Assembly: GCF_000276665.1 (NCBI RefSeq)
Contig: NW_004955480.1
Coordinates: 9,246,297 to 9,310,296 of the forward strand
Origin: Chinchilla lanigera
Taxonomy: Eukaryota; Chordata; Mammalia; Rodentia; Chinchillidae
Length of the DNA: 64,000 bases
Direction of reading: 5' to 3'
A program made the translations under genes and the position numbers. The notes below the pieces were generated by a model. That model did no database searches. It was not told where the DNA came from and saw only the letters and a list, made by a program, of their open reading frames with translations. This document shows, piece by piece, positions 32,640-43,830 of the stretch (the first letter of the stretch is position 1; each line of letters starts with the position of its first letter).

Positions 32640-33350
32640 GCTTAAGGAATGATGCATTGACTTCCAGCTGTGGTAGAAATGGAAACTGAAGATTGTAGGG
32701 GCTTCCTATAGGGGTTTTCCAACAAAATGATATTTACACAGCAAGTGCACCATGCCAAACCCCTTGATTCCTTTTCTCTTTGTACTTCCATACTGTCCAT
32801 GGAACTTAGCCTAAGAAACCCACGTGAATGTAGCTGCTGAACTCTTCCCCAACCATGGAGAGGCAGGGGTTCGACCCTTTCAGGGGGTGGAAGTTCACAG
32901 ATAATGAGGGACACACACAGCATCTGGGCTATGACTTGATGAGTGTCATATTAGCAGCCCACATAGCTAGCTGGCGGGGGCAGGTAGTGGGTCTGACTCC
33001 GCTGGGGCTGGAGGGGAGGTTGACAGACAGTGAGGGACATACACACTGTCTGCACCTGTCTGTGACAGGCACCAGCTCTGCCCAGTTCCCACAATACAAA
33101 ACCTGTTCATGTTTGTCCTTTCACAGATACTTTCTTATTCAAGGGAATAAAGCCTTACTGGAAAGATTTTTATTTAGTTTGTACTCTTGGCAAGCTTAAA
33201 GGAAGACGTGCCCCACAGGATTTAAATGGAGACCGTAGCCCAGGAGCCGAGCCAGGGTTGGCAGCCTTCAGTCCCACAGGGATGAGCAGTGCTCCTGCAG
33301 ACACTTCCAGGGGCCGCGGAGGTCTCCTCTTAATGAATAAAAATAAAATC
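32640..33350 (+). other. GC-richer block with imperfect direct repeats; possible unrecognised LTR
   Basis: Two imperfect copies of a unit occur about 120 bp apart: GTTCGACCCTTTCAGGGGGTGG then AGATAATGAGGGACACACAC (about 32869-32920), and GTCTGACTCCGCTGGGGCTGG then AGACAGTGAGGGACATACAC (about 32990-33043). An AATAAAGCC motif at 33146 and AATAAAAATAAAATC at 33335 resemble poly(A) signals. The composition and signal order would suit an LTR, but I do not recognise a family, and a unique duplicated sequence is equally possible. Confidence 0.3.
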
Positions 33351-34181
33351 TCACACTGAATTGGAAATCTTGGTGTTGCAGCTTCGTTACAGCTGTATGT
33401 TCTGTAAAGGTAGGTATGGACTGTTGTTTTATTTTCTAAGACCAGCCAGGGTCATGTTTAGACTATCCTGGATGCTAAAGCATGTGGGTTAAAGCACGCT
33501 AGGGAAAAGTGAGATTAAAGATGAGCCCTGAAGGGGATGTAGCCACCCTGAATCAGCTCAGCAGCTTCATTCCCAATTTAATACCACGTCTCTGGCTTGG
33601 AAGGTGCCTAAACTCTAACAGCAGAGCAGTGATGGCTAGAATTGGTTTAGCTTTTAGGTAAAACTTGAAACTTCACTCTATTTGTTAGTTAGGAGCCAAT
33701 TTTCTCCAAAGCCTAGCAGGAAGGGAGAAGAGCCTTGCAATGTGACCCAACCTTCCAAGAAGGCTTGCCTGCAGAAGGTGTGCGTTTTGCCTCTGTCCTT
33801 TTGGAAGCACCAAGCAGCTGTTTGAAGCTCAATAATGGAAACTGCTTAAGCTCCTTGCAGTTAAAGTCTCTCCTACTCCCATGGCAGAACCTTACTGAAC
33901 GAATGTGAAGCAATGTGGACTTGCAACTTTATTTTTTTTTTAAATGAGAAATTCGCTTTGTGTTTGAGAACCCCCTCAAGGCAGCCTGGTAAGACAGGAA
34001 CCACTAGCTTTGGACCCAGACATTCCTGGTTTCTGTGTCTTGCTGAACACTGTATTTGCTCTATAAGCCTAGAAATGTACTTTCTTATTACTTACCCTAT
34101 TGCTTCTTTTTATCATTAAAAAGAAGGTATTACCCACCATGGGGTTGTCAGAGCTAGCAGAAACTGTACATAAGTGGCCGT
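33351..34181. other. Unassigned sequence
   Basis: No gene or repeat recognised. ORFs of 66-68 codons at 33713-34119 lack domains. Confidence 0.4.
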
Positions 34182-34218
34182 TTTATTTACAAAATGAAGT
34201 ACTCATTTTGTAAATAAA
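34182..34218. repeat. Perfect 16-bp palindrome with 5-nt loop
   Basis: The arm TTTATTTACAAAATGA (34182-34197) is the exact reverse complement of TCATTTTGTAAATAAA (34203-34218), with loop AGTAC. The inverted repeat is AT-rich and able to extrude as a cruciform or fold as an RNA hairpin. A TG microsatellite starts 13 bp downstream. Confidence 0.95.
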
Positions 34219-34230
34219 GAGAAGACAAAG

Positions 34231-34296
34231 TGTATGAGTGTGCGTGCGTGTGTGTGTGTGTGAGGGGTGCAGGGGTGTATGTGTATTTGTGTGTGT
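34231..34296. repeat. (TG)n microsatellite, interrupted
   Basis: TG run with C and A interruptions, then a GAGGGGTGCAGGGG break and a second TGTATGTGTATTTGTGTGTG stretch. Confidence 0.9.
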
Positions 34297-34584
34297 CCTT
34301 TGTTTATGATCATTATTTGAGTATCATGATAAATCTAAACCTAAACTGAACATTTTGACAGACTGAGCTTACGAGCAACTGATGCTCCTTAGATGGAAAT
34401 CAGCCTAAAATCTTCCCTTTCTCTTCTCCTTTTGTGCCATTTCCCAGAACCATGCTAATTCCCACTCAAGTTGACCATTAATTAATTAACTGCCACACAC
34501 ACCAATATATTTCTTTTGCTTATCCTGTTTGACTTGAATTTTCTTTTTCATTACAAAAAGTAACATAGATTCCCTTGTTTAGTG

Positions 34585-34695
34585 TCTGTCTTTTCTACAG
34601 ACTAAATGTTTATGAGTTTTAACCATATCCCTAGTGCCTAGTATAGCATATTTATAAAGAAATTCTTAGGAAGTGTTTGTTGAGTGGCTAAATAT
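34585..34695 (+). mobile_element. Possible MIR/L2-class 3' end
   Basis: CCCTAGTGCCTAGTATAGC, then GGAAGTGTTTGTTGAGTGG is the phrase (CCTAGCACAGTGCC, AATGTTTGTTGAATG) found at the ends of ancient mammal-wide repeats. Confidence 0.45.
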
Positions 34696-34739
34696 GGGAT
34701 ACTGTCAAGAACCAAAGTATCCCTTGTTTTTTCCTGCTT

Positions 34740-34860
34740 GCAGCCGTGCATGATCTAATCACCTTCCATAATTCTACATCTTAGTATCATTACTTTAGGG
34801 GTTGGGATTCAAAACGTGACTTGGGGGGAGCACAAATATTGAGACCATAGCAGACAAGTA
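34740..34860 (-). mobile_element. MaLR LTR 5' fragment, antisense
   Basis: GATCTAATCACCTTCC, GGGGTTGGGATTCAAAACGTG, ACTTGGGGGGAGCACAAATATTG and AGACCATAGCA follow the antisense 5' end of MST/THE1-type LTRs (CCAATTACCTCCC, GGGATTACAATTC, ATTTGGGCGGGGACAC, CAAACCATA). Confidence 0.7.
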
Positions 34861-35998
34861 TAACAGCATGTGATACTTACTGAAGGTTGTTGAAACCCAT
34901 TGGCAGAGAACCACACAGAGCCTGTTGGCTAAGGTGGATGAAAAGAGGTGTGGGCTTGTGGAGAATTTAGTAGACACACAACATAAACTCAGTCCTGAAC
35001 ATTGCCTTAACTTATCGAACAAGACTAGGTCAAGGAGAGTTCACTATTAAGCAAGACAAGAGTATGATTTAGGGGAAGATGATCATGAGAGATGGTGCTG
35101 AGGAAACCAGTGATAGGTGGGGTGGTAAACAGCATCTTGCTGGCCTTTTGGGAACTTTCTGAAACTGTTACAGGCAGCAGGAGCCTTTGAGAGAACGTGA
35201 GTGGGGAAGGAACATGGTTTTATAAAGATTGCACAGTGAGTGTTCCTGGGGCTCAGACTGATGCGGGGATAGAACTGATGACAGGCAGATGAGTGAGGTG
35301 GCTGCATCACTAATCTGAGGGGGACTGGAGGCTGACAAAGACCAGGGAGGGTGTGACAGCCCAGAACGCTATGACGAAACAAGCTGACACTGATGTTTCA
35401 CCATCTCCTCATCCCCTCCCTCTGTCTCCTTGAATGACTTCTGGGTGTTCTGAATTGCAACATGGCAGATGGCATTTTAAGAAAAAAATGCCTTCACAGC
35501 CCCAGGTTCCAGTCTGATTTATTTTGATCTCTGCCAGGAGGAGATGAGCATGCAGTACCTTCTTAAGTAATTAATGATTCAACATGGTGCCTCTGCAGAA
35601 TAAAATTGAAATGGCTAGAAGCCTCATTTGAGGCCATAAGAATTCAGAAGATACAAGAAGACTGATTTGTGATTGTTGATTTTTCTCAACAAAAATTAGA
35701 CTGATTACAAAGAGCTGACAATGAGACAGTGTCTTGCAGAAGTAATAATTCTGACATTTTGTTGAGTGTTTATCACAAATAATGAAATTTATCATTCTTC
35801 ATGTTCTTTACAAAAAATGGAGATAAAGTATTATTTCAGTTCTGCAACACTTGCTTTTATATATACTTACATTCATGGGTAATTGACCGGAAATTAAAAA
35901 TATTCTGAGGTGTTTGTCATACTGATTTTTACCTTAAAGTTTCTGGTGGAAGATCATGGAATTGAGCCCAATGAATTTTACTTTGCTTATATTTATTT
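34861..35998. other. Unassigned sequence, partly old-repeat-like
   Basis: Bases 35085-35370 (GGCCTTTTGGGAACTTTCTG; GTGGCTGCATCACTAATCTG; GACTGGAGGCTGACAAAGACC) have the flavour of an old LTR or LINE interior, but I cannot fix a family. No gene. Confidence 0.35.
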
Positions 35999-36086
35999 TT
36001 GTTTTTTTCCGGTACCAGGAATCAAACTCACGAGCTTGTGCTTGCCAGGTAGGTGCTGTGCCGCTGAGCTAAATCCCCAGCTCCTT
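35999..36086 (-). mobile_element. ID-type SINE, antisense
   Basis: After a T-rich antisense tail, CCGGTACCAGGAATCAAACTC, ACGAGCTTGTGCTTGCC, AGGTAGGTGCTGTGCC and GCTGAGCTAAATCCCCAGC give a complete ID body on the minus strand, with A box TAGCTCAGCGG intact. Confidence 0.93.
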
Positions 36087-36329
36087 TATTTCTGTCATAA
36101 AGACCATTTAAAGGATGCTATTGTTCATTGTTTGGAAGGAAAGCATAGTTATCATACCCGTCATTGAAATCCTAGTACTATTGAGTGAGTTCAATCTTTA
36201 AAGAAGAGTTACTACTAAAATAGAACTAGATAACTTTTTATAAGAGCCTTAAAAAGCTGTCATATGCTTTTATTTAAATATTCAACATTAACTTTGATGT
36301 TGTGACTGACCATTTCACAGATTGAAACA

Positions 36330-36405
36330 GAGCTATCCTCACTGTGTGATCTCAGGCAAGTTACTGAGCTCTCTGAGCTTAAATTTTGTTCATGAGTAGA
36401 TTGGA
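36330..36405 (+). mobile_element. MIR core fragment, plus
   Basis: CACTGTGTGATCTCAGGC, AAGTTACTGAGCTCTCTGAGC and TTAAATTTTGTTCATGAG match the MIR core (TGTGTGACCTTGGGC, AAGTTACTTAACCTCTCTG). Confidence 0.7.
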
Positions 36406-36479
36406 TTGTGGCTGTATTGTCAGTTATTGCTTGGGTTTCAGGATCCAAATGCAGCACTTAGCAAAGGCATTTGTTAGTA

Positions 36480-37025
36480 GATCTTGTTGATAATTCCATC
36501 ACCACTCTAAGTACTTCAGCTTTCAATTCTGACTCTCCTTTTCTGGTTTGATTACTCTGGAGTTGCCCTAAATCTCATCAGTCCTTTGTTATACAAATTC
36601 TTCTTTCTCAATATGATCCATTTGTTTGTTCTCTTTTCTATCCCTTCTACCATGAGCTTTGTACACATTTTAGAAGTTTCTCTAATGCTTCTTAATCCCT
36701 GTTTTTTGTCACTCACCTTATCTCCCCCAATGAAACTACTCGGATTATCTGAAAAATTAGCTTCTGTTGTGTTACTTCTCTGTTCACTTTATAGTTCCTA
36801 TAGAACTAAGAAAGTACTTCAATCCTGTAATTCAAGGACTTCTAATTTCTCCAATATCTTGTGATTTCTTCCTAATTCTTTTATGGTTGCTAAAACAAGA
36901 TCATCATTCATTGATGTAATGTTTTATAAGTTACAAAGTATTGGCAATATTTATATACTTTATGTAAAAATGTTAACTTGCTCAACCACAGCTCTGGGAG
37001 CCATGGCTTAACTGTATTATACTGG
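36480..37025. other. Unassigned, possible L2 3' end
   Basis: Bases 36590-36850 are CT-rich with loose L2-like phrases (TCTATCCCTTCTACCATGAGC; TCCTGTAATTCAAGGAC). Confidence in a family is low and there is no gene. Confidence 0.35.
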
Positions 37026-37027
37026 GT

Positions 37028-37445
37028 GTGTTAGTTAGCTTCCTGTTACTATAACAAAATGTCTGAGAAAATCCACTTTAAAGGAGGAAATGTTTATTCT
37101 GGCTTACAGTCTCAGAGGTTTCAGTGGATGATATCTTGGCTATGTTTTTTGGGGGGCTTTTGCTGAGACAGAGCATCATGGCAGGGAACACGTTTTGGGA
37201 CAAAGTTTCTCATTTCACACCAACCGGTGGCCAATTAGAGAACTGACTTTTATAACAAAACCACTACCCCCAATCTCATTAAGCTATGAATCCATAAATG
37301 GATTAATACATTGGCGAGGCCAAAGTACTCCTACTCCCACAGCTTTCCAAACTGCCACCTCTGGACACTCCTGCACTGGGGACCAAACCATCAACACAGG
37401 GCTTTGGAGGGACACTGTCTTTCCAGACCACACAATTGAAAAGTC
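37028..37445 (-). mobile_element. ERVL-MaLR solo LTR, antisense
   Basis: The left end GTTAGTTAGCTTCCTGTTAC and ATAACAAAATGTCTGAG is the antisense MaLR 3' terminus. The order continues with GGAGGAAATGTTTATTCTGGC, CAGTCTCAGAGGTTTC, GAGACAGAGCATCATGGC and AACTGCCACCTCTGGAC. It closes with GGGGACCAAACCATCAACAC, the antisense of the 5' GTTTGGTCCCC motif. It is nearly full length with no internal ERV genes. Confidence 0.85.
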
Positions 37446-37579
37446 GCAGCTCTGCCCAGCAGGGAAATGTAATCTAGTTCAGATGCTGGAAAGACAGTGT
37501 CCATGTGGAAATGGCCTACAAGACATGCCAGAATGATTAAAATAATAATAAAAATTGATAATACCCTTATTTCTATTAA
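37446..37579. other. Short unassigned gap
   Basis: AT-rich spacer between an LTR and an L1 tail. Confidence 0.4.
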
Positions 37580-38392
37580 AATGTGGGAATATTTGATCTC
37601 TTGGACATTGATGATGAGAATATAAGATGGTGTAACCATTCAGAAAACAGTTTGGTTTTGTTTTATAAAGTCAAATTGCTTTTCTTTATAACATATCAGT
37701 TCTGCTGGATAATAATCTTGGAAGGGAAAAGGTTTTACACAGAAACCTCACTGCAAATGTTCAGTTTTATTCCTAAGAATTAAACACTTGAACCAACCTG
37801 AATGTCTTTTAAAGGATAAATGGCTAAACAAACCTGTACATCTAGACAATGGAATGCTACTCAGCAGAGAAAGGGATAAAATATTGGTGCAACAAAAAGC
37901 TTGGGTGGTTCTCAGCAACAGCAAATTCAGTTTTTTGAAAACAGCCATTTGCAAAAAAGGGCAATCTGATGTGCTTTACTATTATCACCATGATAAAACT
38001 ATTGGGATGGAGGACAAATGAGTGGTTGCCAGGTATTAGAAGAAAGTGTAACTATAAAGAAGTATGAGGAGAGATTTTATATGTGGTGTTAACATAATGC
38101 TGTTTGTTGACTGTGTTGGCAATCATAGAAACCTACATTGGTAATAAAATGCCAGAATTATGCACACACGCACAAAAGTGCACATGAAAACTGGTGAATT
38201 CTGAATACGGTCTGTAGTTTCGTTATGAGTGTAATTAACAATGTTTACCATGGTTATGGAAGATGCTGCTATTGATGAAAACCAAAAGAAGGGGACACAG
38301 GAGCTTGCTGTGTTATTTTTACAACTTATACATAAATGTAAAATTATTTCAAAATGAATAGTGCTTTTTAAAATATAAAGGAAGAAGCTAAA
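37580..38392 (+). mobile_element. Ancient L1 (L1ME-type) 3' end, plus
   Basis: ORF2-end motifs: ACCATTCAGAAAACAGTTTGG, TTCTGCTGGATAATAATC, GAACCAACCTGAATGTC and AATGGAATGCTACTCAGC. The 3' UTR follows: GAGTGGTTGCCAGGTATTAG, GTGAATTCTGAATACGGTCTG, TAGTTTCGTTATGAGTG, ACCATGGTTATGGAAGATGC and AAATTATTTCAAAATGAAT. This order is characteristic of old eutherian L1ME 3' ends. 5' truncated and non-coding. Confidence 0.88.
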
Positions 38393-40394
38393 ATATTTCT
38401 GTGGCCATAACAAAGACTAACAAGCTAATGGTGGACAGAATTCAAATGCAAATCTCTCTGAGCAGCATAGCAGAGAACTCTTCCACCATTTTTATCAATA
38501 CACAGAGAAACAGTCAGTGTGACAGAAGAAGCAGGAGCTTTTTAAGAAGTCAACTGATAGACACTAAGTGGATAATAAGGTTGCTACTGTAAGCTAATGT
38601 ACAGAGCTAGCCTGAACTTCCTAACATAAATAATAGTCGTTTCAACAGAAATAGTGTGGGGTGAATTCAACATGTGGCCCACCACAGAGACCAAAGTAGA
38701 CAAAGCTATAAATGTGGCAAACTTATGACCTAACAGAAAGGTAATTTGCAAACTTAATTGGAGATCCTAGTGTGGAAACTACTTTCAGAGTGGTGAAACG
38801 TTGGACAGGAGAGCATACATAAATGCACAAATATACACACATACACATGTACACACATACACGCACACACATACACACTCATAGACTCTCACATAAAACA
38901 AGTTGGCCCAGTAAACCAAATAATCTTTGGCCTCTATTGCAATAATAGACACTAGAGTCTAATTATTTCTAAAGCCTTTTCAAATGAAAACCCAGAGGCT
39001 ACCAAGACACACCACACATATTCTATGGAATCTGTAACACAGTTTTTTGTACCACAACATGTGTAGAAATGAAGACTTCTTATTCTAAGGTTGTGTGCTT
39101 ACTGTCAAGAAACAGTTCCTTGGGCATTCAGTCAGTAATTTATCCATTTATTTATGGAAGAGATATTAATTTCTTCTTTATTATGTGCTATGACCTATGC
39201 CAGTGGATGTGATAACATTAATGAGAAAGAGAGCAAGACTTCATAAACACATTAAAGAAGGGGAAACATGTTTCCAAAATTACAACAATAATTAAAATGA
39301 CGACAAGTGCAATCCAAGGAATATGTATTATTCTGAAGGTATATAGCAAGGATCTGACCAATCCAGGAACTAGCAATAGCTTCCTAGGACTTCTGGTGAG
39401 GTCTTGTGTTGAAGCAGCAAGTTGAATGCATTAGCAAACTATGTGCAATGTTCAATTCCTTGATAAAGGAAACTGGGAAACCAATGAAGTTGGCATTTAA
39501 ACACACAGCCCTCGTCTGTGAGCTGAGCAGACGGGAAAGGCATTTATTTCCAGGGTTCTGGTAGCTAAGCAGGGCAATGGGGGAGAAACTTCATACCTCG
39601 AGTGCCCATCAGTCCTCTACCTGCTACAGAGAACTTTCTCATCTCTGAGATCTCTATTTTCTATTTAATTCCTTCCACCAGGACATGCAGCAGCCCACCA
39701 GTAGGTAGTTTTGAACCAGACTTCACCCAAAGCAGAAAAGACCTAAGCTACATGGCTCTTTTAGCCAGCTCTTGAGGTCTGCCTGTCATTGAGTGGTTCC
39801 TTATTGACCCCAAAGGCAAACTTGTCCTTCCTATGTCATGTCTTGTCTGCTAAAGCATAACAACAATTTCTCCAAGGGACATGAAGTGTCAGAAATTATG
39901 TGTCACTTTAAAATCCCTTCCTGAGCAAGACTAAACACTGCCAGGATAAACACACATCTTGCCTTAATCAACAACTTGCGGTCTATTTGCCTACTCAGTG
40001 CCTCACTGGGACCAGGAACCCAGGGCATTCTCATGGTTTCTTTGTTGACATTATCATGTTTTTTTCTGCAAGGTCATGGTTTCCCAGATGCCACTGAGAC
40101 TTTTGACATTTTGGAATTACCAGTATGAGCATGTAGGTCAGAGTCCCCTGTCGTGAACCTTGTCATGCTAAAATTCAAAGTGATATCAGAAGAGAAAAAT
40201 ACAAGATAAAAAAGGCTCAGACTTTTAGAGGGAAAACTCTGCAAGGTGAAGTAAATAACAAGAGCTGCTACAAGCAGGTGGCTATGAATGAACCACTAGA
40301 CAGCTGTTGTTGTAAGACCACGGAGTGGCACCAGTCCGAGCTCCCTTCAGCAAAACCTGAAACATGAAGTGCGGTGGACTAACAGCCTCCACTG
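38393..40394. other. Unassigned sequence
   Basis: No gene is supported. It contains a CA-rich tract at 38.82-38.89 kb and, around 39170-39260, phrases typical of ancient repeats (TTTATTATGTGCTATGACC). Bases 39380-39640 look unique and more GC-balanced. Confidence 0.4.
38818..38885. repeat. CA-rich imperfect microsatellite
   Basis: ATACACACATACACATG and related units repeat for about 65 bp. Confidence 0.85.
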
Positions 40395-40755
40395 CCATGC
40401 CTCATCACGTTCAAGGGTAAAGGGCAACTGAGATGTGGGAAAAGAGAAGGGAAAGAAGGAGAAATGTTGTATGTATGCATATACAGGATAGTTAACATAG
40501 TTGTTCTACTGTCTTCTATTTCTTTGCTGAAAGAAACTGTTAATGAGTCCTTGATTAATCAATATTGCATGTCTCTAACTGTATTCATGAGAAACCACTT
40601 GGAAGATATCAGTATGTAATACAACAGGCATTGCTAATTTCCTACCACCTTGTTTGTAACTCTGTATTGTCTGCACTGTTCTTTTGCTATTTTGTAAAAG
40701 GTTGTCTGTCTGTTAATGTTTTCCTCCTTTTATTTTTAAAATAAAAAAAATAAAT
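40395..40755 (+). mobile_element. L1 3' UTR, plus
   Basis: CAAGGGTAAAGGGCAACTG, ATATACAGGATAGTTAAC, TTGTTCTACTGTCTTC and AAGAAACTGTTAATGAGTCC closely match the minus strand of 4797-5140. ATCAATATTGCATGTCTC and AGGTTGTCTGTCTGTTAATG follow. The end is TTTTTAAAATAAAAAAAATAAA. It is the same subfamily as the twin-primed copies but is not inverted here. Confidence 0.85.
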
Positions 40756-41490
40756 CCTGAGGCCAAATTTTCCCTTAATTGTTCTGACTCAATATGGGAC
40801 ATCAAGTATAGAGAGTTTGACGACCTCATCAATGGGCAATCTTTGTTCGTGGGCTTCTCATCAACCTGGTTGGGGCTTTGTCTAAATTGTGCCGTGAATT
40901 CAATCTCTATACACACCCTTTCCTTTCTGCAATCTTTCCCTTCGTAGCGCAAGATCTATATCATAATCTGAGGGCTTTTCCCTCCTGTTGATGCGCACTC
41001 TCCCTTTACCCTTCCCAGCTGTTCCTGTGAAGAGATTTCTTCCCCTCAATAGATAAATTTTATAGCTAATCTTCTCAAGATGTCTGCTTCATGGAGGACT
41101 TTGTACAGATGGACTTATTCAGTGACAGATTAATAGATGGCTTAACTAACACAAGGATAGGTCTCACTTAATTTGATAGAAACAGTCACTTTCAGGTACC
41201 ATTTGTGAGTGGGGCCTCCCTTCATTGCTTTTTAATTTAACCTAAAAAATATCTATGGAGTCCAAGGCCTCACAGCAGGAGGACATATTAGAGTTGTGCT
41301 CCTTGCAACTTCTGTCTTGCTTTGATTTCCCACAAATTCTCCTGGCATTGAGTCCCATCTAGCAGAGGAGCAGAGTCTGCCTCATTTCTCTACAGATATT
41401 TACTACTTTTAATTTTTTTTTTCATATTTTCCCCAAGATTTATTTTTGTATTGGCCACTGGTCCACTATTCAGCCATTCATTTATCCATC
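40756..41490. other. Unassigned sequence
   Basis: No gene. The 79-codon minus ORF at 40713-40952 runs into the L1 tail and has no domain. Confidence 0.4.
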
Positions 41491-41855
41491 TATTATGGTT
41501 TAGATCAAGAATGATTCCCAAAACTCTCAAGCACTCAAAGATGGGTTTTGGGGAAGATGATTGGATTACAGGGGAGATATTATTGAATGAGTTTCCTGGT
41601 TGGAAGGGGCAAAAGAGAGAGCTCACTGGGGACATGACCCGGATGTGTATCTCTTTATCCCTGGCCCCTCCCTTGTCTCTCTGCTTCTGGACTGGCACGA
41701 TGTGACCAATTTTCTGCCACTAGACCCCTGAACCATGCCATTTTCCTTTTGGATCTGGCTGACCTTGAACTATAATCATCAGTCAAAATAAATCGTTCTT
41801 CCTTGAAGTTGTGGGAATGTCAAATATTTTGTCCCAGAAAGGAGAAAAATCACTA
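41491..41855 (+). mobile_element. ERVL-MaLR LTR, plus
   Basis: TATGGTTTAGATCAAGAATG, ATTCCCAAAACTCTCAAGC, GAAGATGATTGGATTACAGG and ATTATTGAATGAGTTTCC mark the 5' part. GGGGACATGACCCGG, CTTGTCTCTCTGCTTCTGG, AACCATGCCATTTTCC and TCAAAATAAATCGTTCTTCC mark the 3' part, the last resembling a poly(A) signal. Solo LTR. Confidence 0.72.
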
Positions 41856-41929
41856 AGGCAGCATTCATCTGTTTAGTAAGTCCCACCTGAATCCTTGCGA
41901 AAGGACAAGTACTTAAGTGCCAATGAGAC

Positions 41930-42105
41930 AGTGGGCTCGCAGCCCAAATGGTAAGTACAGATCTTGGCCTTACTATTTACATCAATAAGCTTCAATTCCC
42001 CATGACTCAGTTTCCTCATCTGTGGAAAGGAAGCACAAAATACCTCTTCTACAAAGTTACTCTGAGGATTTGAAATGTAAATATTGACATTTAGAACAGG
42101 ATCTG
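41930..42105 (+). mobile_element. MIR SINE, plus
   Basis: ACAGTGGGCTCGCAGCCC, GGCCTTACTATTTACATC, CATGACTCAGTTTCCTCATCTG, TGGAAAGGAAGCAC, GTTACTCTGAGGATTTGAAATG and TTTAGAACAGGATC follow the MIR consensus order through most of its length. Confidence 0.82.
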
Positions 42106-42469
42106 TTAAAAAAAAGAGTATTTGCAAATCTATTATTGGTCAGCAATCCTATTTGCATGTGCTTCACTTTGGAAAAAGGAGGTTTATTAAAAGAGATATA
42201 GCAATGTCTCCAGGGAGCTTACATTTTACTGTAAGGGGAAAAAACAGAATAATAGAAACTGAATGCACTTATACCATCCTGAGTGCTGTAAGGGGAAAGG
42301 AGATGCTATGTTAATGTGGTACTTCTTAATCTGAGAACTCAGGAAATGCCCTTTTGGGACAGAATATTTTATAAGGAGACAACAATAGACACAAAGGCTC
42401 TGTGGCAAGAAGAAGCTTAGCGTGTTGGAGAAATTACATAAGGCAAATAGATGCATCTTGGTGGGCTAT

Positions 42470-42470
<1 letters not shown>

Positions 42471-42513
<43 letters not shown>
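42471..42513. repeat. (CA)n microsatellite
   Basis: Uninterrupted CA dinucleotide run of about 21 units. The apparent THTHTH peptides from ORFs here are artefacts of the repeat. Confidence 0.97.
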
Positions 42514-42516
<3 letters not shown>

Positions 42517-42634
42517 AATACACACTCCAGAGATGCCTTAGATCATATCCTCCAGACCATGAGTTTGATTTCCAGTACAAAAAAAAAAAGACCATTTGCA
42601 TACCTACACAGTTTACCTAGCTCTTTTTTGGGAA

Positions 42635-42690
42635 ATTAATTAATTAATCATTCAATTAAGTGATTAATTCATATAATTATTAATTTATGA
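42635..42690. repeat. AT-rich palindromic tract
   Basis: AATTAATCA (42642-42650) and TGATTAATT (42661-42669) are perfect 9-bp arms around a 10-nt loop, within repeated TTAATTAA/ATTAAT sequence. Confidence 0.85.
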
Positions 42691-42869
42691 ACTTATTGTG
42701 GTCAGAGCCTACTTGTCTTTTTCCATGCTGCAGCTTCATCTTCTACCTCTGCATCTTACTGGCATATTTTTGTAGTACTTATCTCACCATTCCCTAATGA
42801 GCCAACTGCTACTCTACACTTATTCTTATTTATCCAACCCATGACTCTGGGAAGAATTCAACACAGGAA

Positions 42870-43095
42870 ATGAAAACACAAACTCTGAAGATATTTTCCA
42901 AAATTCTTAACATCACTTGATCTTGGAGTAGTTATTTTACCTCTCTGTGCTCCAGAATTCTCATCTGTAAAGTGAGATCTAAATTATTTTCTAATTTATA
43001 AGGTTATTATATACTTTCAAGGCATTACCTTAAATAATATCAGAACTAAACCGAGCAGTACATAAATGTTAGCCGTGAGTATCATCAACATTATC
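42870..43095 (+). mobile_element. MIR SINE, plus
   Basis: AACACAAACTCTGAAG, CACTTGATCTTGGAG, TAGTTATTTTACCTCTCTGTGC, CAGAATTCTCATCTGTAAAG, TAAGGTTATTATATAC and ACATAAATGTTAGCCG follow the MIR order to its 3' end. Confidence 0.8.
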
Positions 43096-43479
43096 ATGAT
43101 CATCACTTCTCCTGAATAGGTTTCTGGTAGTCTTTTGCAATCCTATCTTTGATGATGCTGTTAGCTTTTCCCTGGACCATAATGAATCTCTCCTTCCTTT
43201 CCACTCATGGAAAGTTCTATTACTGTGTTCCCCAGCCTGCATTCTGGACCATTACCTAGTTCTAGTCAGGAGAGGGAAATTCAGAACAGCACTGAGCATG
43301 CGTGAGTGTCCCCCTCCAAACACACAGCCTCCACCCTGTGAGCCCTCTGTGCCATCTAACATGGTGCAAGAGAGTCTTCATCTCTCATCTCTTGCTGTGT
43401 TGATGTGCTTTACTATGTTCGATCATAAATGATAGTTTTGGGGAAAGCAACTGACATTTTAAATAATCACGATCTTTAG
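43096..43479. other. Unassigned sequence
   Basis: No gene or clear repeat. Confidence 0.4.
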
Positions 43480-43830
43480 GAAAATGGTCTCTAATTTCAA
43501 TGCTTTCAACTGCTGCTCCTTTTCAAGGCACAAAGCAGCCAGACTTCCTTTTCATTGAAGAGATTGTTAATGTGATGACACCCAAGCCATCAGCTGCCTC
43601 CCACTTGCACACTGACAGCTGGGGTGCTTTCAGCTTTTTCCATCCTTATTATCCCCTCTCCATTTGCCTTTCTTGCAGATCAGATTGAAATAGTAGCATT
43701 TCGCTGGAATTGAATTTGGGGGCTTCTGCAGATTGACAGATATAATTATTGCATTTGCTTCCTGGCATGTGGTATCTAAGTAATAGTCTCCATATTTATC
43801 CAGCATTAATCAGGAACAAGTTCAGTCAGT
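43480..43830. other. Repeat-poor block, candidate conserved non-coding element
   Basis: No transposon motif across about 350 bp with balanced composition. It contains CACTGACAGCTGG (TALE/E-box overlap), GCAGATTGACAGATATAATTATTGC (TGACAG plus an ATAATTAT homeobox palindrome) and CCAGCATTAATCAGG. Cohesive motif clustering and absence of decay-type repeats hint at an enhancer. Conservation is untested. Confidence 0.28.

Noticed and set aside
32642..33199. Overlapping ORFs of 93 and 114 codons on opposite strands
   Set aside because: No domain. The open frames reflect the GC-richer block with direct repeats.
42402..42639. ORFs with Thr-His repeats
   Set aside because: Read-through of the (CA)n microsatellite.
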